From NCBI RefSeq assembly GCF_017357005.1, contig NZ_CP071589.1:2480001-2544000 (forward strand): a DNA stretch of 64,000 nt, given 5' to 3'. The stretch's first letter is position 1. Every line of letters starts with the position of its first letter. Below are positions 57,769 to 64,000 of the stretch, in pieces. The notes beneath the pieces were generated by a model, which did no database searches, was not told where the DNA came from, and saw only the letters and a list, made by a program, of their open reading frames with translations. The DNA comes from Staphylococcus simiae (lineage in GTDB: Bacteria; Bacillota; Bacilli; Staphylococcales; Staphylococcaceae). The position numbers were made by a program, and so were the translations under genes.

Positions 57769-58016
57769 GATAACCGCTCCTTTCAATACAGTAAACATAT
57801 TATAATAAAAATGGGCTAACAAGTTATACATATTTATTGTCAATACTTGTTGATGTTTCACGAGAAACAACTCATATCTTTATATATTAAATCTCGAAAA
57901 TTATTTAATATAATACTTTGTTAATATCTATATGCTTGATACTATCCAATGGTTACAACATTGGTTCATCATAAAAATCTTTCTATAATACACGTTATGT
58001 ATTTCTCAGGAAATTT

Positions 58017-58778
58017 TTATGATTCAACAAACCATTCAATGGCACGTTTAATAGCATGATCCCAATAAGCATAATCATGTTCCCCAGGTCCATCTTCAAA
58101 TTGATATGCAATATTATAAGATTTTAAATGCTCAATAAAATCTAAATTATCTTGATATAAGAAATCTTCCTTACCACACATAATTAATAATCGAGGAATA
58201 TCTATACCTTCACTAACTGCTTGTTGTAATAAATAGTATGGATCTAACTCCGTCCCTTTTATATTACTGTTATTACCAATAATAGCCTCTTTAGAAAAAT
58301 CATTCCAATCGATATCCATCAGATTCTGTGCTTCAAATACTGCTGATAATGGTGCAGCTTTAGAAAATTTATCACTTTGTGTTAAAGCAAAACGTATCGT
58401 TCCATATCCTCCCATTGAATGTCCCGCAATAAAATTATCTTCTCTTTTAGTTGATAGCGGGAATATTTGGTGCACATAATCATAAATTTCTAAAATATAG
58501 TCATAGTAGCTATGTCCATAAACCATATTAGTATATGCACTATGATCTACATTAGGCATAATTATTGCTATTTGATGTTCATTAGCATATCTCTCTATAC
58601 TCGTATAGCGCATATATGTTGTTTCATCACTTGATAATCCATGTAGTAACATCAGTGTTTTAAGTGGTTTAGCTTCTTGATTTGGGTCAAAAAAACTTTG
58701 ATCCTCAGGTAATATCGCTGTTAAATTTTGATGCATTCCTATAGTAGGAGAGCTATAGTTCATTGAAATATAGGCCAT
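58017..58778 (-). CDS. fphF: FphF/FrmB-type serine esterase
   Basis: A 253-residue alpha/beta-hydrolase of the esterase D/tributyrin esterase group. The nucleophile Ser121 lies in 'FIAGHSMGGYGTIRFAL', the oxyanion hole in 'LMLLHGLSSDETTYMRYTS', the acid in 'RLLIMCGKEDFLYQDN', and the catalytic His in 'PGEHDYAYWDHAIKRAIEW'. The S. aureus orthologue beside clfB is FphF, a cytosolic hydrolase of short acyl and formyl-type esters that reacts with fluorophosphonates. Length and position agree. The start has AAGGAAGGGG upstream. It is likely transcribed alone. Confidence 0.93.
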   Translation of the reverse strand: MAYISMNYSSPTIGMHQNLTAILPEDQSFFDPNQEAKPLKTLMLLHGLSSDETTYMRYTSIERYANEHQIAIIMPNVDHSAYTNMVYGHSYYDYILEIYDYVHQIFPLSTKREDNFIAGHSMGGYGTIRFALTQSDKFSKAAPLSAVFEAQNLMDIDWNDFSKEAIIGNNSNIKGTELDPYYLLQQAVSEGIDIPRLLIMCGKEDFLYQDNLDFIEHLKSYNIAYQFEDGPGEHDYAYWDHAIKRAIEWFVES

Positions 58779-58856
58779 ATGATTTGAACCCCTTCCTTAA
58801 AATCTTACTTCATTACATTTTACCCTTAAATTCAAAGTTAATAAAATATTTGTATA

Positions 58857-58884
58857 ACAAAGCCGGACATATTGAATGCCCGGC
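58857..58884 (-). terminator. Terminator of clfB
   Basis: GCCGGGCATT pairs imperfectly with ATGTCCGGC and a TTTGTT run follows on the minus strand. Confidence 0.7.
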
Positions 58885-58896
58885 ATGTTATTTGTC

Positions 58897-61893
58897 TTAT
58901 TTAATTGAATCTTTATTGTTATTTTTTCGTCTTCTTAATAAGAATAATGAACCTAAAGCAGCAAGTAAGCCACCGAATAATGTTCCGTTATTAGAAGTAT
59001 CATCGCTACCAGTTTCTGGTAATGCTTTAGCATCGTCATGTTTAGGTTCGCCATGTCCTTGTTGATGAGGTTGGTCAAGTGTACCATCGTGATGACCTGA
59101 ATCGGAATCACTGTCTGAATCGGAGTCGCTGTCTGAGTCAGAATCGCTGTCTGAATCAGAGTCACTATCTGAGTCAGAATCGCTATCTGAATCTGAGTCA
59201 CTGTCTAAATCTGAGTCGCTATCTGAGTCAGAGTCACTGTCTGAGTCAGAATCGCTATCTGAATCTGAGTCTGAATCGGAGTCGCTGTCTGAGTCAGAGT
59301 CACTGTCCGAATCGGAGTCACTGTCTGAGTCAGAATCGCTGTCAGAATCACTATCTGAGTCAGAGTCACTATCTGAATCGGAATCACTGTCGGAATCGGA
59401 ATCGCTGTCGGAATCGGAGTCACTGTCTGAGTCGGAATCGCTATCCGAGTCTCTATCTGAGTCAGAATCACTGTCCGAATCTGAGTCACTGTCGGAATCT
59501 AAGTCGCCGTCTGAATCAGAATCGCTATCTGAATCTGAGTCACTATCTGAGTCAGAGTCACTATCTGAGTCAGAGTCACTATCTGAATCGGAATCGCTGT
59601 CAGAATCGGAGTCACTATCTGAGTCAGAATCGCTGTCGGAATCGGAGTCACTGTCTGAGTCAGAATCACTATCCGAATCTAAATCGCTATCTGAGTCGGA
59701 GTCACTGTCTGAATCAGAATCACTATCCGAATCTAAATCGCTATCTGAGTCGGAGTCAATGTCTGAATCAGAATCACTATCTGAATCTGAGTCGCTATCT
59801 GAGTCAGAGTTACTATCTGAATCGGAATCGCTATCTGAATCTGAGTCACTATCTGAGTCAGAGTCACTATCTGAATCGGAATCGCTGTCAGAATCGGAGT
59901 CACTATCTGAGTCAGAATCGCTGTCGGAATCGGAGTCACTGTCTGAGTCAGAATCACTATCCGAATCGGAGTCACTGTCTGAGTCAGAATCGCTGTCGGA
60001 ATCAGAATCACTATCTGAATCTGAGTCGCTATCTGAGTCAGAGTTACTATCTGAATCGGAATCGCTATCTGAATCAGAATCACTATCCGAATCTGAGTCA
60101 CTGTCTGAATCGGAATCACTGTCTGAGTCAGAGTCACTATCTGAGTCAGAATCGCTATCTGAATCGGAATCACTGTCTGAGTCAATATCCGGGTTAACTG
60201 GTGGCTCTGGATCTACAACTTCTTCTCCATCAGCTGTACCTCCACCATTTTTTACTACATTTTCATTATTCCAACCAAATGCACTAAATCCTTGTGGTGA
60301 TGTTGGATCAGCATTTTCTTCTATCACTTGGGTCTTCAAATTTTTACCAGAATTATCATAATGTCCATCAACAACCACTACATAGGTTTTGTTAATATCA
60401 CCAAAATGAATTGTCGCCATATTTTCAAGATTATATGAAATTTTATCTTGGAAATTATCAGTTACATCAACTAAATTACTATCATTCGGATTTACTGCGT
60501 AACTATCTGAAATTTTTGAAGCATCTTTTACTTCATAAATTTTTATTTTAGTGTTATCAGCATTTACCTTACCGCTGCTGTCCTCAATCTTATCTTGATA
60601 TCCTTTAATATACACCCAAGTATTATCTAATGTATGTGCTTTAGGATTCACATATACAGTTTGATTGTAAGTATTTTGACCAGAAATCGTATCTATACCA
60701 ATAATTTGAGATGTTATGTTAGCACCATTTTCTGCCTCTTCACCTTGAGCTGGACTACTGTATTGTATATTAATTTGATTGTTAAATACTTCTCCAGCAA
60801 TATCAATATTGGCATCATATATACCTGCTTTAGGAGCATTTTGTCTATCTGTAAATAATGGCAGTCCTAAATTACCTTTAACATTTGTCTTATTGTTGAC
60901 AAAATCCGTGAAGACAAATTTATAAGTCTTACTAACTGTGTCGTAGGTTGCTGTCGCAACAACATCTCCTGCAGCATTAGTAATATCTTTAATAGGCATC
61001 GTGTTATTGACATTAGAATAATCAACATCTCCATTACCAGTTAAACTACTTGGTAACTGCATTGTAAAATAGTCCCCAGCTTTTACTTCGCCATTAACAT
61101 TAAAATCTGCATTCATAAACGTATTGCCACTTTGGTTTGGATCAAATGTATGAGTTGCTAAATTAAAATTACTAGCAGTCACTTGATCGTTAACATTTGT
61201 CCCAGCTACATCTGCTGCTAACACATTGAATCTTGGTGACACAGCCATACTACGCATCATTGTTCTCGGCTTGGTAGCTTTAATTGGTTCTCTAGTCACA
61301 CTATTCATGGTTTGTGATTGATTACTTTCAATTGAAGGTGTATTCATTTCTGCTTTGGCAAGGTGAATATTGTTTATGCCATCTTGATTACTAGTGGCTA
61401 ATGTATCTTGAGAGTTAGGTTGAGCTTGTTGATTGTTCGTTGTATCACTGTCTTGTGGGGTTACTTGCTGTGGTATGGATGCTACTTTAGGGTTTGTTTC
61501 TTCAGTTGTTGAAACACGAATGCTTGGTGCTTTATCTTCTATATCATTTATTAAAGTTGATGCATTATTATGTTGCTCATTAGGCGTTGAACGTTGTTCA
61601 ACATTTGAATCATTTTTTAAATCTAAATCAAGCGCTTGTTGATTCACATTATTATCATTTGTTGTAGTTAATGTATTGTTGTCACGTTGACTTGTGCTTT
61701 TTTCAGAGTCTTTATTAGCATTGTCGCTGAATGACTCCGTCGTTGCATCGGTTGTCTCTGCGGCATTAGCTTGATGATTTCCTAGTCCAAATAGTATTGT
61801 TATTCCTACTATTACTGATGTTGTTCCTACTGTAAAGCGTCTAATCGAATACTTATTTTGCTTATTCGATAAAAAATCTATTCTTTTTTTCAA
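58897..61893 (-). CDS. clfB: ClfB-like MSCRAMM adhesin with SD repeat
   Basis: A 998-residue LPxTG protein. The TTG at 61893 is chosen because GGAG lies seven bases before it, as in S. aureus clfB; ATG at 61899 overlaps the ribosome binding site. It has a signal with [16 protein letters not shown], cleavage near 'NHQANAAE', and a variable N1 to about 210. An N2-N3 fold follows to about 545, including '[13 protein letters not shown]' (the TYTFTDYVD-type latch motif) and '[26 protein letters not shown]'. A short '[13 protein letters not shown]' link leads to the SD repeat (about 568-933), then LPETG (958-962), a membrane helix and RRRKNNN. ClfB binds fibrinogen, cytokeratin and loricrin by dock, lock and latch. 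Confidence 0.93.
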   Translation of the reverse strand: MKKRIDFLSNKQNKYSIRRFTVGTTSVIVGITILFGLGNHQANAAETTDATTESFSDNANKDSEKSTSQRDNNTLTTTNDNNVNQQALDLDLKNDSNVEQRSTPNEQHNNASTLINDIEDKAPSIRVSTTEETNPKVASIPQQVTPQDSDTTNNQQAQPNSQDTLATSNQDGINNIHLAKAEMNTPSIESNQSQTMNSVTREPIKATKPRTMMRSMAVSPRFNVLAADVAGTNVNDQVTASNFNLATHTFDPNQSGNTFMNADFNVNGEVKAGDYFTMQLPSSLTGNGDVDYSNVNNTMPIKDITNAAGDVVATATYDTVSKTYKFVFTDFVNNKTNVKGNLGLPLFTDRQNAPKAGIYDANIDIAGEVFNNQINIQYSSPAQGEEAENGANITSQIIGIDTISGQNTYNQTVYVNPKAHTLDNTWVYIKGYQDKIEDSSGKVNADNTKIKIYEVKDASKISDSYAVNPNDSNLVDVTDNFQDKISYNLENMATIHFGDINKTYVVVVDGHYDNSGKNLKTQVIEENADPTSPQGFSAFGWNNENVVKNGGGTADGEEVVDPEPPVNPDIDSDSDSDSDSDSDSDSDSDSDSDSDSDSDSDSDSDSDSDSDSDSDSNSDSDSDSDSDSDSDSDSDSDSDSDSDSDSDSDSDSDSDSDSDSDSDSDSDSDSDSDSDSDSDSDSDSDSDSDSDSDSNSDSDSDSDSDSDSDSDIDSDSDSDLDSDSDSDSDSDSDSDSDLDSDSDSDSDSDSDSDSDSDSDSDSDSDSDSDSDSDSDSDSDSDSDSDSDSDSDSDSDGDLDSDSDSDSDSDSDSDRDSDSDSDSDSDSDSDSDSDSDSDSDSDSDSDSDSDSDSDSDSDSDSDSDSDSDSDSDSDSDSDSDSDSDSDSDSDSDSDSDLDSDSDSDSDSDSDSDSDSDSDSDSDSDSDSDSDSDSGHHDGTLDQPHQQGHGEPKHDDAKALPETGSDDTSNNGTLFGGLLAALGSLFLLRRRKNNNKDSIK
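59095..60192 (-). repeat. SD dipeptide repeat of the ClfB-like protein
   Basis: About 1.1 kb encodes a near-continuous Ser-Asp repeat of roughly 365 residues. Third-position mixing of GAT/GAC and TCN/AGY codons follows the 18-bp unit known for Sdr proteins. A few Asn, Ile, Leu, Gly and Arg substitutions ([29 protein letters not shown]) interrupt it. It is a flexible stalk and a site of glycosylation by SdgA/B in staphylococci. All opposite-strand frames here are shadows. Confidence 0.92.
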
Positions 61894-62118
61894 AAACATC
61901 ACTCCATTTCAAAAATTAAATTAGACTATACTGTATAATATATTAACAAAATAATCAATTATTATATCAAAAAAGTTAAACTTAATTGTTTATTTTTTTG
62001 TAGTTGTAATTATTAAAACTTAATGATGTTTAATCAAAATGATAAATAATTATTTAAAAAATAGTTTAATATATATAAACAAATCGAGTAGGAGGATAAC
62101 CATTATTTGATTATCCGT

Positions 62119-62158
62119 CCTCTCACACCACCGAGCGTACGGTTCCGTACTCGGCGGT
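62119..62158 (-). ncRNA. Intron domain V
   Basis: A 34-base catalytic hairpin of a group II intron (CCGAGTACGG with CCGTACGCTCGG) directly follows the stop codon of the intron protein. The following GTGTGAGAGGACGG is the class C linker to domain VI. Confidence 0.85.
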
Positions 62159-63454
62159 TCAATATCTTGCGTAAGCCGTCTCTGCGAGTTGGGTTAATGG
62201 TTCTAACCCCCACTTGTAGAGACGTTTTGTTGTAAGTGCACGATGAACTTCATGCGTTGATGATAAGCGCCAGTATTTCTTTCTTGAATTGGCAATTTTC
62301 ATTGCACTCTTATGGTCAAGTCCATACTTACGTAACATCTTATATTTGGTTTTTATTCTTTTCCATCTTTTGAGGATTAGTTGTCTAATGCGTCGGTTTA
62401 ACCATGATTGTAACTTCGTTACAAAACCTGTAATAAATCCTTTACCAAAGTAATTTATCCACCCTCGTGTTACTTGATTAATTTCTGATATAATCTCTTT
62501 AAAGGTACCTGGTCTATTTCGTTTCGTTAGACGTCTTAAGGTGCGTTTTAAATTTCTTCTTGCTTCCATAGTCGGTCTGAAACGATAAGTGCCATTTACT
62601 TTGGTCATTAGACAACTCAAGAACTTTAAACGTGTGATAGAACCTACCTTGCTCTTTTCACTATTTACAATAAGTTTAAGGTCTTTTTCGATAAACTTTG
62701 TCACACTTTCCATGACACGTTGACCCGCTCGTTTTGTACGTACAAAGATGACGAAGTCATCTGCATAACGAACAAAGCGATGACCACGTTTCTCCAATTC
62801 ATTATCTAATTCGTGAAGATAAATATTACAAAGTAACGGGGAAATAACACCACCTTGCGGTGCACCTATTTCTCTACTTCGATAATTACCATTGAGGTCG
62901 ATTGCACCAACCTGTAGGCTTCTACGAATAAATTTAGAAATGGCTTTATCTTGAACATGTCGTTCAAATAGATACATTAATTTATCATGGTTCAACATAT
63001 CAAAGCACTGTTTTAAATCACAATCAACTGCAACTAAGTAACCTTCTTCATAGTATGTTGCACATTCTTTAAGTGCAGTTCCTGTACTACGATTCGGTCT
63101 AAAGCCATGACTGTGTTTTGAGAAAGTACGGTCGATACTAGGTTCAATGACTTGTTTAATGGCTTGTTGGATAACTCTGTCTCTTGCGACAGGGATTCCA
63201 AGCACGCGCTTTTTCCCATTTGATTTAGGTATTTCAACCTTTCTTACTGCTTGTGGCTTATACGTGCCATCAAGCAGTTTTTGTTTAATTTGTGGAAAGT
63301 ATTTTGCGAAATGTGATGTTAATTCACTTACTCGCATGCCATCGATGCCAGGTGCACCGTTGTTTTTCTTCACTTTCTTAATTGCTTTTTGTATATTATT
63401 CTCTCTTACAACAAGCTCCATCATAGATGGAGACTCACGATACATTTCTTTCAT
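62159..63454 (-). CDS. ltrA: Group II intron reverse transcriptase/maturase
   Basis: A 431-residue intron-encoded protein without an endonuclease domain, as in class C. Palm motifs are seen at residues about 142-152 ('AVDCDLKQCFDML', first Asp pair), 197-206 ('IGAPQGGVISPLL') and 229-237 ('RYADDFVIF', catalytic YADD at 230-233). The thumb/maturase X domain contains 'RGWINYFGKGF' near 335 and a very basic C-terminus 'RRIRQLILKRWKRIKTKYKML'. It aids splicing and copies the intron into a new site. AGGTG lies close to ATG 63454; the ATG nine bases downstream is an alternative. The frame is intact, so the element may still be active. Confidence 0.92.
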   Translation of the reverse strand: MKEMYRESPSMMELVVRENNIQKAIKKVKKNNGAPGIDGMRVSELTSHFAKYFPQIKQKLLDGTYKPQAVRKVEIPKSNGKKRVLGIPVARDRVIQQAIKQVIEPSIDRTFSKHSHGFRPNRSTGTALKECATYYEEGYLVAVDCDLKQCFDMLNHDKLMYLFERHVQDKAISKFIRRSLQVGAIDLNGNYRSREIGAPQGGVISPLLCNIYLHELDNELEKRGHRFVRYADDFVIFVRTKRAGQRVMESVTKFIEKDLKLIVNSEKSKVGSITRLKFLSCLMTKVNGTYRFRPTMEARRNLKRTLRRLTKRNRPGTFKEIISEINQVTRGWINYFGKGFITGFVTKLQSWLNRRIRQLILKRWKRIKTKYKMLRKYGLDHKSAMKIANSRKKYWRLSSTHEVHRALTTKRLYKWGLEPLTQLAETAYARY

Positions 63455-63948
63455 TTCACCTAAGATTTACTGTACGCACTCATATATCCTTTTTCGTTCC
63501 ACTACTTATCTTTCTATGAGTTGCCAATCATTAATTGTATTCTGTACGTTGTAAATCTCTAACCTCCATTCTTTACTTTGTATGAATATTGTTCAGTCCT
63601 TCAGTATTTCTACCTACTATGACCTCTGCTGACTTCTCATCATTCGTTATTACTACGATTTTTTTTATCGCTGATGAGACCTCCCCGGGTAAGAGTAACC
63701 ACTTTCCACTCATTCCACTGCATCATTTACTATATAGAACTCGGGTAGTATCGGACTTTATCTTGTATTGCAGATTCATCCATTCCACATAGCCTTGTAT
63801 GATATTTCTGTTCGTCAGTGCGAGTGTTTGCGTCCGACTTCCTTCAGATTCCATTTCACAATGGACACCCTTGTCTTTCGCTAACAGTTCCTACTACCAA
63901 GCCTGTAACGGACTTTCACCGTCTAGTAATTACCCATGCCGGGCGCAC

Positions 63949-63987
63949 AATAAAAAGTTTATCACTAAATTGAGTGATAAACTTTTT
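63949..63987 (-). terminator. Terminator hairpin that serves as the intron target
   Basis: AAAAAGTTTATCACT pairs perfectly with AGTGATAAACTTTTT (15 bp), followed on the minus strand by ATT and then the intron start. It terminates a gene lying beyond the right edge of the window. Confidence 0.85.
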
Positions 63988-64000
63988 GTATTCGTAAATT

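Larger units (their letters stand above)
62084..63948 (-). mobile_element. Complete group IIC intron
   Basis: A 1.87-kb retroelement. The 5' end on the minus strand is GTGCGCCCGGCATGGG (from 63948), the standard start of class C introns. The ORF 62159-63454 encodes the reverse transcriptase. Domain V (about 62119-62158) is a CCGAGTACGGAACCGTACGCTCGG-type hairpin followed by GTGTGAGAGG. Domain VI (about 62092-62117) is a GGATAA/TTATCC hairpin with a bulged A. The 3' end is CCTACTCGATT near 62084. It sits three bases past a terminator hairpin, the usual class C target. Everything needed for splicing looks present. The 500 bases between the ORF and the 5' end are intron domains I-IV. Confidence 0.9.

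Noticed and set aside
59079..60361. SESESLSE and [12 protein letters not shown] plus-strand frames over the SD region
   Set aside because: Hexanucleotide repeats keep all frames open; composition is fixed by the repeat, not by selection on protein.

Overview
The window is AT-rich, densely coded low-GC Firmicute DNA. Its protein sequences and gene order fit the genus Staphylococcus, close to but distinct from S. aureus. PanD, Mqo, Fda, CudT, NrdD and the BraRS pair read like divergent orthologues of the S. aureus proteins I remember. The segment panBCD, budA/ldh, mqo, betBA/cudCT, nrdDG, cysJ, braRS, fphF, clfB follows the S. aureus order. The distance suggests a sister species of the S. aureus complex (for example S. 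simiae). That assignment is inference from memory, not from a search.

Layout. 1-5 kb: the end of a VOC-fold gene, the pantothenate operon panBCD with a divergent PanE-like reductase, and a complete Fst/par-type type I toxin-antitoxin unit. 4-12.6 kb: acetolactate decarboxylase and L-lactate dehydrogenase (fermentation), a BcaP-like amino acid permease with a CodY-like box, a class III aminotransferase, a methionine-binding lipoprotein behind a SAM-I riboswitch, and a Nox-type NADH oxidase. 12.9-22.6 kb: a membrane protein, a lipoprotein, a decayed P-loop kinase fragment, class I aldolase fda, a PadR regulator with three identical operator palindromes, a methyltransferase/YciI-like pair, malate:quinone oxidoreductase, an acyl-CoA synthetase, and two small proteins. 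22.9-28.8 kb: choline uptake and oxidation to glycine betaine (cudT, cudC, betB, betA). 29.4-37.7 kb: anaerobic ribonucleotide reductase nrdDG with NrdR boxes, a CitMHS citrate transporter with a cre site, a small membrane protein, precorrin-2 dehydrogenase and CysJ, and a glutathione-peroxidase-like protein with substituted active-site residues.

38.6-51.8 kb looks accessory relative to the S. aureus order I recall. It holds a 9.7-kb gene for a 3241-residue LPxTG surface protein, two paralogous membrane proteins of unknown function, and a DUF4064-like protein. The surface protein combines an Sdr-type head and three SdrD-type B repeats with a stalk of about 1,870 residues. In the stalk, collagen Gly-X-Y segments alternate with two kinds of roughly 40-residue module. 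This mosaic stalk is the most novel-looking item in the window.

51.8-57.8 kb is a BceAB/BraDE-BraRS type peptide-sensing and detoxification module. Its ATPase gene carries a one-base deletion in a poly-A tract. Small conserved ORFs and a MarR regulator follow. 58-64 kb holds the FphF-type serine esterase, a ClfB-like adhesin with a long SD repeat, and a complete group IIC intron inserted just past a transcription terminator.

A degenerate double-hairpin intergenic repeat recurs at least four and perhaps five times, in both orientations. Starts were moved from the longest reading frame wherever a good ribosome binding site and recalled family lengths supported it.
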